Shown: positions 47,659 to 58,064, numbered from the stretch's first letter. The stretch is DNA of 64,000 nt from Alphaproteobacteria bacterium (GCA_024743215.1 JANSWZ010000003.1:1-64000), one strand, 5' to 3'. Notes: generated from the letters alone by a model not told the origin. Program-made: numbers and translations.

Positions 47659-49185
47659 TTATGCCAGATCTTTTGGCAGCAATGCATCCGGCATGTTCTG
47701 ATAACAGACCGGGCGCAGGAAGCGGCGGATGGACATTGTACCAACGGATGTTGCGCCAAAATTGGTCGAAGCGGGATAAGGGCCGCCATGGACCATCGTA
47801 TCGCTGACTTCCACACCCGTCGGGAAACCATTGATCAGCAGCCGACCGGCTTTGCGTTCCAGCACCGGCATCAAAGCCTGACCATCTTTCGTATCAGCAT
47901 CATCCATATGAATGGTGCATGTCAGCTGGCCCTGCAGGGCTTTTGCGACGGCCTGTCGTTCGTCTGCATTCTTCACTGTTACGATCATGCCAAGCGGCCC
48001 GAAGACCTCTTCGCCCAGCTCTTCATTGGCAAGCCATTTTTCGGCCGTTGTTGCATACAGATACGGCGTTGCATTGCGCTGATCGCATGAGGTTGTCAGC
48101 AAATCACGGACACCCTCATGCGCTGCAACACGGTCACGGCCTTGATGATAGGCGTCAGCGATGCCATCGGTGAGCATTGTTTGTGCCCCGACAGCAGACA
48201 GTGCTTTTGCTGCAGCATCGCCAAAGGCCCCTGCCTGTGTTCCTTCTGTCACCACAGCAATGCCTGGATTTGTGCAGAACTGACCTGCGCCCATAGTCAG
48301 AGATCCGGCCCAGCCTTCTGCAATTGCAGACCCACGCTGTTCCAGCGCTGTATCGAGAATGAACATTGGGTTGATGGAGCCCAACTCGCCAAAGAACGGA
48401 ATTGGTTCCGGGCGTGCGGCGCACAGATCGAACAATGCGCGCCCACCTGTCAGCGAGCCTGTAAAACCAACGGCTTTGATCAAAGGGTGCTGCACAATGG
48501 CCTGGCCAACCGCACGGTTGCCACCTTGAATCTGGCTGAACACACCGGGGTGCATGCCGCATTCTTTAATCGCTGCCAGAATCGCCTGAGCGACAATATC
48601 GCTGACACCGGGATGGGCCGAATGGCCCTTTACGACAACGGGACAACCTGCTGCCAGTGCCGCTGCCGTGTCTCCGCCAGCCGTGGAAAATGCCAGAGGG
48701 AAATTGGAGGCACCAAAGACAGCAACCGGGCCGATGGGCCGCTGAACCATTTTCAAATCCGGGCGTGGCAGTGGTGCGCGGTCCGGCAAGGCTTCATCAT
48801 GGCGGCGATCCAGATAATTGCCAGCTTCAATATGATCTGCAAACAGGCGCAACTGGCCCATCGTGCGACCGCGTTCACCTGCGAGGCGGCCTTCCGGCAG
48901 CCCTGTTTCCTTCACACCCATTGCGGTGATGTCATCGCCGCGTGCATCAATATGATCGGCGATGCTGCGCAGGAATTTGGCGCGCTCGGCCCGGGAGGAA
49001 TATCCATAAGACCAGAATGCGTCTTCTGCGGCGCGCGCTGCCTGATCAATATGATCGGGCGTGCCAACTGCAAAACTGTCGGCGCTGCCGGAAACCGGCA
49101 TGTTCTGGAACTCGGCGTCTCCGCCAACCCAGTTGCCAGCGATGAGGTGTTTTCCCATTAACATGTGTGTGTCCTTCGAATACAA
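47659..49185 (-). CDS. Aldehyde dehydrogenase (NADP+), alpha-ketoglutaric-semialdehyde-dehydrogenase-like
   Basis: VFGASNFPLAFSTAGGDTAAALAAGCPVVVKGHSAHPG, GELGSINPMFIL, GAGQFCTNPG. Confidence 0.9.
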   Translation of the reverse strand: MYSKDTHMLMGKHLIAGNWVGGDAEFQNMPVSGSADSFAVGTPDHIDQAARAAEDAFWSYGYSSRAERAKFLRSIADHIDARGDDITAMGVKETGLPEGRLAGERGRTMGQLRLFADHIEAGNYLDRRHDEALPDRAPLPRPDLKMVQRPIGPVAVFGASNFPLAFSTAGGDTAAALAAGCPVVVKGHSAHPGVSDIVAQAILAAIKECGMHPGVFSQIQGGNRAVGQAIVQHPLIKAVGFTGSLTGGRALFDLCAARPEPIPFFGELGSINPMFILDTALEQRGSAIAEGWAGSLTMGAGQFCTNPGIAVVTEGTQAGAFGDAAAKALSAVGAQTMLTDGIADAYHQGRDRVAAHEGVRDLLTTSCDQRNATPYLYATTAEKWLANEELGEEVFGPLGMIVTVKNADERQAVAKALQGQLTCTIHMDDADTKDGQALMPVLERKAGRLLINGFPTGVEVSDTMVHGGPYPASTNFGATSVGTMSIRRFLRPVCYQNMPDALLPKDLA

Positions 49186-49241
49186 ATCGGTGTGGGTGGA
49201 GGCCGAGAAACGGTCCCCAAAATCAGATCAAGACGTTTGGT

Positions 49242-49871
49242 TCAGCCAGCAGGGATTTCGCCCATGACTTTGGGGACGTGATAGCCCTTTTGTACGGCTT
49301 CACGCGCCAGAAGACGTTGATACCAAGCGCGGACATTTGGATAGTCAGCCAGATCAATGCCCTGCCACTCATAGCGTGAAATCCACGGCCAGCAAGCCAT
49401 ATCAGCAATCGAGTATTCATCGCAAATGAACTCACGACCTTCAAGGCGTGTGTTGAGCACGCCATAGAGCCGTTTCACTTCAGTTGCAAACCGTTCTTCT
49501 GCATAAGAAGCTTTGCCTGGATTGAAATGCAGGAAATGATGCGCCTGACCAAGCATTGGGCCAAGCCCACCCATCTGCCACATCAGCCATTCAATGACTT
49601 CGATCTTCTTCAGTGGGTCTGTCGGCAGGAATTTCCCATGCTTCTCAGCCAGATAAATCATGATGGCACCGGTCTCCATGATGGAAACTCCGGTGTCAGT
49701 ATCAACGATGACAGGGATTTTGTTATTCGGGCCGATCTTCAGAAACTCTGGCGTCTTTTGATCGCCCTGACCAATATTGATGGCGTGGACATTATAGGCC
49801 ACACCCAACTCTTCCAGCAGAATTGAAACTTTGCGGCCATTGGGAGTGGTCCAGGTATAAAGGTCGATCAT
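49242..49871 (-). CDS. Glutathione S-transferase family protein
   Basis: IDLYTWTTPNGRKVSILLEELGVAYNVHAINIGQGDQKTPEFLKIGPNNKIPVIVDTD; GREFICDEYSIADMACWPWI. Confidence 0.94.
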   Translation of the reverse strand: MIDLYTWTTPNGRKVSILLEELGVAYNVHAINIGQGDQKTPEFLKIGPNNKIPVIVDTDTGVSIMETGAIMIYLAEKHGKFLPTDPLKKIEVIEWLMWQMGGLGPMLGQAHHFLHFNPGKASYAEERFATEVKRLYGVLNTRLEGREFICDEYSIADMACWPWISRYEWQGIDLADYPNVRAWYQRLLAREAVQKGYHVPKVMGEIPAG

Positions 49872-49886
49872 CTTTGTTTCCTTAGT

Positions 49887-50240
49887 TTAGCTGTTCGTTG
49901 TTGCCATATCGAGTGAAGGATCATCCTGTCCCCATGGACTGAACGGGGCAGGGATCAGAATTTTGTTTTCCTGAGCAATCTGAAGCTCGCGGACTTTGGG
50001 GATATAGGCTTTCCAACGCGGGTCTGCACCCAGTTTCATGCGTCGTTCTTCGCGTTCTGCATAATCCTTATAGGCCCACATATGTATGATTTGATGTAAT
50101 GCACCAATATCGCTTGAAAAATATCCTACCATGCGGCCCAAAATTGCGCGCTGAATGGCCAGACCTTCTGCTTCATACAGTTCGAGATATTTTGGCGCAG
50201 CGCCAATCTGCAACGTGTAGGTTCGTTGTTCTACGATCAT
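49887..50240 (-). CDS. NIPSNAP family protein
   Basis: MIVEQRTYTLQIGAAPKYLELYEAEGLAIQRAILGRMVGYFSSDIGALHQIIHMWAYKDYAERE. Confidence 0.9.
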   Translation of the reverse strand: MIVEQRTYTLQIGAAPKYLELYEAEGLAIQRAILGRMVGYFSSDIGALHQIIHMWAYKDYAEREERRMKLGADPRWKAYIPKVRELQIAQENKILIPAPFSPWGQDDPSLDMATTNS

Positions 50241-50255
50241 GATGTTCTCCGTATG

Positions 50256-51980
50256 TCAGCGTTTTTGTGCGCTGTGGCCCTGCTGGGTGACGTCAGCCAG
50301 TGTCTGCATCGGGGTTAATGCCTGTTGATCAACAATCAGTTCAATCAGGTAGCCTCCCTTAGCGGATTTGGCGCGATCAAGGGCGGCAGCAAAGTCTTCT
50401 GTCTGCTCAACTTTCTCACCAGAAATGCCAAAGGATTTTGCGTAAGCGACAAAATCCGGGTTCAGCAGATCGGTGGCAATGGTGCGGTCGGGATGGTGGC
50501 GCTCCTGATGCATCCGAATGGTGCCAAGCATGGAGTTGTTGACGACCAGATAGATGATATCGAGATTGTATTGTCTTGCGGTTGCCAGTTCCTGCGCTGT
50601 CATCAGAAAACATCCGTCGCCGGCAAGACACACGACGGGCTGATCTGGCGATGCAATTTTTGCGGCAATGGCTGCTGGAACCGCATAGCCCATGGACCCG
50701 CTGGTGGGCGCTAATTGGGTGCGATAGGCGCAGTGTTTGTGGAACCGATGACCCCAGACCGTATAATTGCCCGCGCCATTGGTCAGCACGGTGTTCTTGG
50801 GCATTTCAGCGGTCACATGGCGAATGACTTTTGACATGTTGACCTTGCCCGGAACCTCGGTTGGTTCCAGAAAATCCAGATAATCTGCGCGTTGTTCGGC
50901 GACCCAATCGCCCCAGCGCTGTTTGCCATCGCCGGTTTCAATGGATTGCACTGCGTCAAGGAACTCCGTAGCAGAAGACACGATACCCAGATCGGGATTG
51001 TAGACATGGCCAAGTTCTTCGGCACCGGGATGCACATGAACAAAGGTCATTTGTGGGTCAGGAATGTTGATGAGGGAATAGCCCTGCGTGGTCATTTCGC
51101 CCAGACGGGAGCCGACCACTATCAGCAGGTCCACTTCCTCGGCTATGCGCTTGCGCAGCTTTGGCACGGGGGCAATTCCAATAACGCCGACATAATTGGG
51201 GTGATCATTATCGACGTAATCCTGACACCGAAAGCTGGTCGCAACCGGCAGGCCCATGCGCTCTGCGAATGCCAATGCCCTGGGGCCGCATCTTGCATCC
51301 CAACCGGGACCACCCAGCAGCAACAACGGTTTTTGGGCCTGTTTTAGTAAGTTGTTCAACTTGGATATGGCCTCAGGTGCAGGGGCAGGCTGTGTGATCG
51401 TGCCGGGCTGCAAATCCTGGGCTACTGCCATCTCGGACAGCATGTCCTCTGGCAAGGCAAGCACGACCGGTCCGGGGCGTCCTGACATAGCGGTTTTCCA
51501 GGCACGGGACAGATATTCAGGAATACGGCTGGCATCTTCAATTTGCGCCACCCATTTGGCCATTTGGCCAAAGACCTGCCGGTAATCCATTTCCTGAAAC
51601 GCTTCACGGTCTACCATTGCGCGCCCAACCTGGCCGATCAGGACGATCATCGGCGATGAATCCTGAAAGGCGGTATGGATTCCGTTGGATGCGTTGGTCG
51701 CGCCAGGACCGCGTGTCACCGCGCATATGCCCGGTTTACCGGTCATTTTTGCATAGGCGTCGGCCATGTTGGCGGCACCGCCTTCGTGGCGGCATACGAC
51801 GGTTTTTATGGTGGCTGTGTGATCATAAAGCCCGTCCAGCAGGTCAAGGAAGCTCTCTCCCGGTACGCAGAACACTGTATCGATACCCAGTATTTTCAGC
51901 TGGTCGGCCAGAATGTGACCGCCGGGCCGTTCAACTGCTGCAGGTGCTGCATTTTTTTGAGAAAGAGGCATGTCCGACAT
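50256..51980 (-). CDS. Thiamine-pyrophosphate-binding (acetolactate-synthase-like) enzyme
   Basis: FCVPGESFLDLLDGLYDH, AVTRGPGATNASNGIHTAFQDSSPMIVLIGQV, AGDGCFLMTAQELATARQYNLDIIYLVVNNSMLGTIRMHQE. Confidence 0.93.
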   Translation of the reverse strand: MSDMPLSQKNAAPAAVERPGGHILADQLKILGIDTVFCVPGESFLDLLDGLYDHTATIKTVVCRHEGGAANMADAYAKMTGKPGICAVTRGPGATNASNGIHTAFQDSSPMIVLIGQVGRAMVDREAFQEMDYRQVFGQMAKWVAQIEDASRIPEYLSRAWKTAMSGRPGPVVLALPEDMLSEMAVAQDLQPGTITQPAPAPEAISKLNNLLKQAQKPLLLLGGPGWDARCGPRALAFAERMGLPVATSFRCQDYVDNDHPNYVGVIGIAPVPKLRKRIAEEVDLLIVVGSRLGEMTTQGYSLINIPDPQMTFVHVHPGAEELGHVYNPDLGIVSSATEFLDAVQSIETGDGKQRWGDWVAEQRADYLDFLEPTEVPGKVNMSKVIRHVTAEMPKNTVLTNGAGNYTVWGHRFHKHCAYRTQLAPTSGSMGYAVPAAIAAKIASPDQPVVCLAGDGCFLMTAQELATARQYNLDIIYLVVNNSMLGTIRMHQERHHPDRTIATDLLNPDFVAYAKSFGISGEKVEQTEDFAAALDRAKSAKGGYLIELIVDQQALTPMQTLADVTQQGHSAQKR

Positions 51981-51996
51981 TCCTGTTTTAACTGCG

Positions 51997-52782
51997 TTAG
52001 ATACTGCGGATCATTCCGCCATCTACCCGTGTCATCTGACCGGTGACATAGGCCGCTGGCTCACTCATGAGAAAGACGGCAACACTGGCGAATTCTTCCG
52101 GTTTTCCATAACGCCTGGCGGGCAGGGAAGCGGCGATTTCCGTGCGCACCTGCTCCAGCGTTTTGTCTTCCCGCTTGGCGCGTGCCGTGTCCAATTGTCC
52201 AACTCGGGCCGTATCGATTTTGCCGGGCAGGATCATGTTGACCGTGATGCCATCACCGGCAACTTCGGCAGCAAGCGTCTTGCAAAAACCAGCCATGGCT
52301 CCGCGGATTGTATTTGACACAGCAAGATTTGGAATGGGTTGCACAACGCCAGAAGAACCAATGGCAAGAATACGACCCCATTTTTTGGCACGCATCACGT
52401 CGACAGCCGCCTCTGTGACCTGAATGAGGCTGAACAAAAGTCCTTGCGCTGCTGATTTCCAAACATCAGGAGCCACGCCGGTGGATGGCGAGGGTGGTGG
52501 ACCGCCAGCATTGCTAAGCAGAATATCTGGCTTGAACTCATTGCGAATGCGCTCGCAGAATGCGTCCAGCTGTGTGCTGTCAGTCAGATCAATGGCGGCG
52601 CATTGAACGTCCACGCCATATTTTGAGGACAGGTCCTTGGCCACTGTCTCTAGTGCTTCCAGACGGCGCGAAGACAGGATGAGATTTGCGCCTTCTGCTG
52701 CCAATTTTTCAGCAATGGCGTGGCCCAATCCCTGGGACGCACCCAGAATAAGCGCTGTTTTGCCTTTGAGGCCCATGTCCAT
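51997..52782 (-). CDS. SDR family oxidoreductase
   Basis: ALILGASQGLGHAIAEKLAAEGANLILSSR; AVSNTIRGAMAGFCKTLAAEVAGDGITVNMILPG. Confidence 0.94.
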   Translation of the reverse strand: MDMGLKGKTALILGASQGLGHAIAEKLAAEGANLILSSRRLEALETVAKDLSSKYGVDVQCAAIDLTDSTQLDAFCERIRNEFKPDILLSNAGGPPPSPSTGVAPDVWKSAAQGLLFSLIQVTEAAVDVMRAKKWGRILAIGSSGVVQPIPNLAVSNTIRGAMAGFCKTLAAEVAGDGITVNMILPGKIDTARVGQLDTARAKREDKTLEQVRTEIAASLPARRYGKPEEFASVAVFLMSEPAAYVTGQMTRVDGGMIRSI

Positions 52783-52808
52783 AGCAGTTCTCCAAATTCA
52801 AAATTGTG

Positions 52809-54482
52809 TCAGGTGGTTGGTGTTTGATCGGCCGTGAGAGAGGGTTCTCTCAAGCGCATGATCAACTGAACGATACCGGTCAGCAGCATGAGCCCGGCGA
52901 TGACAGGCCTCACATAGCCCGGCATCGTGAAGACAGGAACGGACATCACAATCAGCAGTACCGGAAGGAAAAAACGGGTCCATCGCTTCTTGCCCATATG
53001 CTTTTGATAGGATGGAAACATTATAGAAAATGCGCTTAGCAGGATAAAGAACAGCGCCCATGGCCGTGTAAAGAAGACATCCAATCCATCACCGCGCGCA
53101 AAAACCTGACTAAGCCGTGTTTCAGCAATCTGGCCGAGCACAACACCAAGGACAATTGGCACGATGGGAAAGCCCAGCGCGCGCATCACAAAGCCAAGAA
53201 CTCCGAATATGAACAGCGTCCACATGTCGTAACCGATGTTGTTGAGCGCAAAAATGCCCAATGCACAGTAGAACAGAATGACAGCTGTCAGCATGTACAT
53301 CTTCACTTTGGTCACCAACACGAAACCGCGCAGGGTGATGGATTGAAGAAACAGCATCATGAAATTTGCAACGAAGAAAGCCAGGAAAATCGAGTAGGCT
53401 ATGGTTGGTTCGTCCGAGATGAAAGAGGGGCTGGGAATGACATCATGAATCAGCAACGCTCCGAGCATGATGGCGGTCATGATGTCGCCCGGCAGTCCCA
53501 GCGCCATCATGACAATAAGCGCGCCGCCAGCGGTAGCATTGTTGGCTGATTCCGGTGCAATGATGCCATCTACGGCACCCTTGCCAAAGGTCTCAGGTTC
53601 CTTGGAGGCTTTCTTGGCCTGATCATAGGCCAGGATGTTTGAAATGGTGCTGCCTGCCGCCGGGAGCACACCAACAAAGACACCAAGCAATGAAGAGCGA
53701 AGGACATTGCCCCACCTTGCCAGTACCACTTTGGCGGATGCGATATAGTCGATCTGCACCACATTGGTTGATTGATCTCCACCAAGGCGTTTTGAGGCGG
53801 AATCTGGATCGCGGACATCATTCAACAATCGGCTGAAAGCAAACAGGCCGACGAGGACCGGCAGGAAAGCAAATCCTTTTGAGACCGCGTCAATTCCAAA
53901 TGTAAAACGGGGCAATCCGAAGACGACATCGCTGCCTATGGTGGCTATTAGCAAGCCAAAAAGCGCGCCCATCAGGCCTTTGAGCATTTCATTGCCCGCA
54001 AGGCTGGCTGTGACCGTGAGTGCAAATATGACCAGGGCAAAGAAGTCGACCGGTTGAAACTCCAGTCCTATGAGTGCCAGTTGAGGCGCGATCAGCATCA
54101 GGACGATCGATGCAATGATGCCGCCAAAGAATGAGGACCAGACACCAATGCCAAGCGCCAGACCGGGCTTGCCGGATTTGGCCATTGGGTAGCCGTCAAA
54201 TGTTGTGGCAACAGAAGAGGGGGTTCCGGGAATGCCGGTAAGAATGCCTGACATCAATCCGCCGGACAGCCCCCCGACGTAGACAGCGATCATGGTTGCA
54301 AGACCTTGCACCGGCGACATGGCAAAGGTGAAGGGCAGGACCAGAACAACTGCCATAGCGATTGTGAATCCGGGGATGGCACCGGCCAACAGGCCGACCA
54401 GGGTACCCAGCATCATCAGAGCCATTGTGGTCAGTGAGAACAGTTCGGCACTGGCAAGGCCAAGATTGGTGAAGAGTTCCAT
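52809..54482 (-). CDS. tctA: Tripartite tricarboxylate transporter permease TctA
   Basis: GLLAGAIPGFTIAMAVVLVLPFTF, GGLSGGLMSGILTGIPGTPSSVATTFDGYPMAKSGKPGLALG. Confidence 0.95.
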   Translation of the reverse strand: MELFTNLGLASAELFSLTTMALMMLGTLVGLLAGAIPGFTIAMAVVLVLPFTFAMSPVQGLATMIAVYVGGLSGGLMSGILTGIPGTPSSVATTFDGYPMAKSGKPGLALGIGVWSSFFGGIIASIVLMLIAPQLALIGLEFQPVDFFALVIFALTVTASLAGNEMLKGLMGALFGLLIATIGSDVVFGLPRFTFGIDAVSKGFAFLPVLVGLFAFSRLLNDVRDPDSASKRLGGDQSTNVVQIDYIASAKVVLARWGNVLRSSLLGVFVGVLPAAGSTISNILAYDQAKKASKEPETFGKGAVDGIIAPESANNATAGGALIVMMALGLPGDIMTAIMLGALLIHDVIPSPSFISDEPTIAYSIFLAFFVANFMMLFLQSITLRGFVLVTKVKMYMLTAVILFYCALGIFALNNIGYDMWTLFIFGVLGFVMRALGFPIVPIVLGVVLGQIAETRLSQVFARGDGLDVFFTRPWALFFILLSAFSIMFPSYQKHMGKKRWTRFFLPVLLIVMSVPVFTMPGYVRPVIAGLMLLTGIVQLIMRLREPSLTADQTPTT

Positions 54483-54485
54483 GGT

Positions 54486-54968
54486 CTAATACACTCTCAG
54501 CAATATGCCCTCGGGCAAAAACACCCCGAGCAGTTGCGTGAATATGGTCCACATGCCGACAACGAAAAACACCGCAACCAATCCGTGGCGCAGCAACATT
54601 TGTGGGGACCAGCCGCCAAGCACATTCAATGTGATGAAGACATAGAGCAGGCCGCCAATGAGCATGCCCAGCACCGGCATGCTGACAAGAAACAGAAAGA
54701 ACAGCGCAAAACAGATGATCGGGTTTTTATAGTAGGAAAACCAATCCGAAAAACTTCTGATTGGGGTGCTTTCATCAGAACCCGCCATTTGCGCTTTCGC
54801 AAGCAGGACCAGCGACAGCAGGGCCAGCGGTACAATAATCATACGCGGCCACAAGGTTGCAGGCATCTGATTGAACATCGGTTCAGGCATCTGAAATGTG
54901 CTGACCAGCAATGCGCCACAGATGAGCAATGAAACAATGGCGATTGCGGTATCGCGGTTCAGTTGCAT
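54486..54968 (-). CDS. tctB: Tripartite tricarboxylate transporter TctB family
   Basis: Four-TM small protein; operon position between tctA and tctC. Confidence 0.88.
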   Translation of the reverse strand: MQLNRDTAIAIVSLLICGALLVSTFQMPEPMFNQMPATLWPRMIIVPLALLSLVLLAKAQMAGSDESTPIRSFSDWFSYYKNPIICFALFFLFLVSMPVLGMLIGGLLYVFITLNVLGGWSPQMLLRHGLVAVFFVVGMWTIFTQLLGVFLPEGILLRVY

Positions 54969-55056
54969 TGTAATATCCCTTAAGCGCGGTCTTCTGTAAT
55001 TGACGCCGCTGCTGGTGGTATTCCGACAATTGGTTCAGGTCAGAAAATCATGAAAA

Positions 55057-55078
55057 GCGGGGTCCAAACGGACCCCGC
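55057..55078 (-). terminator. Intercistronic hairpin terminator between tctC and tctB
   Basis: gcggggtcc-gttt-ggaccccgc on the minus strand followed by TTTT. Confidence 0.75.
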
Positions 55079-55087
55079 CAGGACTGT

Positions 55088-56074
55088 TTACTGGAAACGG
55101 CCCATTTTCAGTTCTTTGGCAGCATTGACAAAATCAGCTGACGTTGCTTCCCACCATTTGGTGTAGTCTTCAGGTCCAAGATAAACCACGGATGTTCCTT
55201 TGGCTGCCTGCTCCGCAACGAATTCAGCGTTTTCTGTTGGGCCTTTGAAGATACCTGCCCAATAATCGACGATGTCCTTAGGTGTTCCCTTTGGCAGCAT
55301 TACACCGCGTGTCAGAGAGAAGGTCATATCGACACCAAGCTCTTTCAGAGTTGGCACATCGGGGATCAGATCGCTGCGCTCATTTGCAGCAATAGCGAAG
55401 GCTTTCAGTTTGCCGTCGCCGCGCTGGGTGCGGGCTGCAGCCATATTGATTCCGCCCAGATCAATGGTTCCATTGAGCAGTCCTGTGATACGCCCTGCGG
55501 TGCCGCCCTGGAACGGAACATAAGCAAAATCTGCTCCTGTTTTGGAACCCAGAATGATCCAGAGGAAGTGGCTGGTTGCGCCCATGGAAACGCCGGTTGG
55601 AATTTTCCCCGGATCGGCTTTGGCTGCTGCAAGCATGCCTTCCAGATCATCATAGTCGACATGGCCACCGGCACCGATGATTTCCGGTGTGTCAGTCAGC
55701 ATGGCGACAGATTCGAATCCATCCCAGTTGAAGTCGGTTACGCCATTGATGTAATTCACAGGCAAATGCTGGTGAATGGCAAACAATGTGCAGCCATCAG
55801 GCTTGGCAGCATGGGCTTCTTTTGCGCCAAGTCCACCGCCCTGACCAGGCATTGTCACCACTTTGATCTTTGTTGGGGCATCTGAACTTTGAATGGCCTG
55901 CTCAAAGATGCCGAAAATGACGCTTGTGCCGCCACCTGGGCCCCAAGGCACGATGAGTTGCGCAGTGTCGCATGGCAAATCCACTGCTGCGGCAGGTGTT
56001 GCTGCAAGTCCCAGCCCGGCAATCATCGCGGCCGAAGCTGCAGCCGTTTTGATTTTGGATGTGAAAGTTTTCAT
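55088..56074 (-). CDS. tctC: Tripartite tricarboxylate transporter substrate-binding protein TctC
   Basis: Signal peptide MKTFTSKIKTAAASAAMIAGLGLAATPAAA; VPWGPGGGTSVIFG; ATSHFLWIILGSKTGADFAYVPFQGG. Confidence 0.93.
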   Translation of the reverse strand: MKTFTSKIKTAAASAAMIAGLGLAATPAAAVDLPCDTAQLIVPWGPGGGTSVIFGIFEQAIQSSDAPTKIKVVTMPGQGGGLGAKEAHAAKPDGCTLFAIHQHLPVNYINGVTDFNWDGFESVAMLTDTPEIIGAGGHVDYDDLEGMLAAAKADPGKIPTGVSMGATSHFLWIILGSKTGADFAYVPFQGGTAGRITGLLNGTIDLGGINMAAARTQRGDGKLKAFAIAANERSDLIPDVPTLKELGVDMTFSLTRGVMLPKGTPKDIVDYWAGIFKGPTENAEFVAEQAAKGTSVVYLGPEDYTKWWEATSADFVNAAKELKMGRFQ

Positions 56075-56269
56075 ACTCAAATTCCTCCGATATTCTGTGC
56101 ATTGCGCTTTGCGCGCAAATGTCGGGCGTTGGGCCCTTTTCAAGCTGAACCTTTAGTGCATGCATGGTCTGCACACAGTCCTCCACAGCTCTCATTGCAT
56201 GCTGACATTTTTTCATATAGATGACAATAATCATAATATGGATACATTGTTACACGTGTGGGACAATCG

Positions 56270-57217
56270 ATGGACGCAGAAACTTTGACGGATATGGCGA
56301 CATTTGCCGCCGTTGTTGAGCAGAACAGTTTTTCAGCTGCGGCCAATGTGCTGCAAATCTCAAAATCAAATGTCAGCCGCCGCGTTGCTGCGCTGGAAGA
56401 CCGGCTTGATGTAAAATTGATGCACCGTACGACCCGCAAGCTTGGCTTGACCGAAAGCGGGCGTGTTTATTACGAGCATTGCGCGCGCCTGGTGAGTGAG
56501 GCGCGCGATGCGGATTACGCCATCCGCTTGATGCATTCCACGCCAAGCGGGCTGTTGAATGTCAGCGTGCCGGAGACTTTGGGGCGTAACTTCATCCTGC
56601 CAGTGTTGCCGGAGTTCATGAAGGCCTATCCCGACATTCGCCTGAACCTGACGATTACCAGCCGTAAGGTGGATTTGAGCGAAGAACGCTGTGATCTGGC
56701 TGTGCGCAAAGGTGAAATCGACGATGAATCCTTGTGTGCCATCCCATTAGGGTCGTCTACTCAGATGCTCTACGCAAGCCCGGATTATCTTGCGTCCGCC
56801 GATCCGCTAGAGCATCCCGATGATCTGTCAGGTCAATCCTATGTTTCCAGCGCGATCACCTACGGCCCCGTCGATCTGGCGCTGAAGCGTGGCACTGACG
56901 ACGTAACTGTCCGTGTGACGCCGCGCCTGTCGGTCCGGGATCATGAGGCCATGCTGTCGATGACCCTTAGCGGTATTGGCGTTGCATTGCTTCCCGCCTG
57001 GATGACGCATGAGCATGTGCGTGCTGGTCGTCTGGTACCGGTTCTTCCCGACTATCGCGGACCGTCTGTTGATTTCAATGTGGTGTTCTTGCCACATCGG
57101 AGCATGGCGCCCAATCTACGGGCGTTTGTGGAATTTCTGAAGCAGCGGTTCAAGCTGTATCGCCCCTGGGAATTCAACGCTGAAATAGCGCATGACGTTG
57201 ATAATCACGCGGCCTGA
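56270..57217 (+). CDS. LysR family transcriptional regulator
   Basis: MATFAAVVEQNSFSAAANVLQISKSNVSRRVAALEDRLDVKLMHRTTRKLGLTESG; divergent from tctC. Confidence 0.95.
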   Translation: MDAETLTDMATFAAVVEQNSFSAAANVLQISKSNVSRRVAALEDRLDVKLMHRTTRKLGLTESGRVYYEHCARLVSEARDADYAIRLMHSTPSGLLNVSVPETLGRNFILPVLPEFMKAYPDIRLNLTITSRKVDLSEERCDLAVRKGEIDDESLCAIPLGSSTQMLYASPDYLASADPLEHPDDLSGQSYVSSAITYGPVDLALKRGTDDVTVRVTPRLSVRDHEAMLSMTLSGIGVALLPAWMTHEHVRAGRLVPVLPDYRGPSVDFNVVFLPHRSMAPNLRAFVEFLKQRFKLYRPWEFNAEIAHDVDNHAA

Positions 57218-57249
57218 ATCGCTGGACCGGTAGTGCTGCACGGGCGAAA

Positions 57250-57936
57250 TCAGAGAATGTTTTCGGCTGGTGGCAGGGCTTCAAACGGACTGTGGGTCAT
57301 CCATGACCATACATGATCCACCAGATAATTATTGCCGGTGACGGCTATCTCCTCCGCGCGTCTTGCATCTCGGTAAGAGCGCTTTTGCATCCAGATATCC
57401 GTCATGGTTTTGACCGTGGTGTTGAAATAGACGTCGATATCCTTGCCCGGGTTCTTGTCGCAGACCTCGACCTCGCCGGCATCACAGACCAGCCACCAGC
57501 GCGCCTTTTCAACCATATCGGAAAATGTAAATTGGATGATGGTTTGTGATGGTGGCAGTTTTGCCGGTTGAATGCTGCGTTGCAGATAGATGATCAGCAG
57601 TTCCACATCATATTCATGTGTCCGAAGATTTTCATGAGCCCAGCGCATGCCCCAATTGCCAATCGACATGAGCACCGGTTGCAGTTCCTTGCAGGCTTCT
57701 GTCGGAAAATATTCATGGTTGCGCTGGCCGCTTACGGTTTTCCTGTAGATCAAACCGTTTTTTTCAAGATCTGCGAGGCGTTTGGTCAGCAAGGTTGGTG
57801 ATATGGTTCCAAGGCCGCGCTGCAGCTCTGAAAAACGCCTGCCACCCATCAGAATTTCACGGATGATCAGGACCGTCCATTTTTCGCCAATGACTTCCGA
57901 AGCCTTGGCAATGGGGCAGAACTGGCCGTATTCCAT
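57250..57936 (-). CDS. HxlR family transcriptional regulator with C-terminal extension
   Basis: CPIAKASEVIGEKWTVLIIREILMGGRRFSELQRGLGTISPTLLTKRLADLEKNGLI. Confidence 0.92.
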   Translation of the reverse strand: MEYGQFCPIAKASEVIGEKWTVLIIREILMGGRRFSELQRGLGTISPTLLTKRLADLEKNGLIYRKTVSGQRNHEYFPTEACKELQPVLMSIGNWGMRWAHENLRTHEYDVELLIIYLQRSIQPAKLPPSQTIIQFTFSDMVEKARWWLVCDAGEVEVCDKNPGKDIDVYFNTTVKTMTDIWMQKRSYRDARRAEEIAVTGNNYLVDHVWSWMTHSPFEALPPAENIL

Positions 57937-58064
57937 GTCATCCTCCACGATGAAAAGCGGTTTACTCCACTTTATGTAGTTCAACACTACAGCCCATGGA
58001 CTATCTGTTGCAACAATTGTCGATCTAGTTTCTGTCCAATCAAACAGGAACAGGACATCAGGAA

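Noticed and set aside
48118-49161. 347-aa plus-strand ORF
   Set aside because: Fully antisense to the well-supported aldehyde dehydrogenase; Cys/His/Arg-rich shadow translation with no family pattern.
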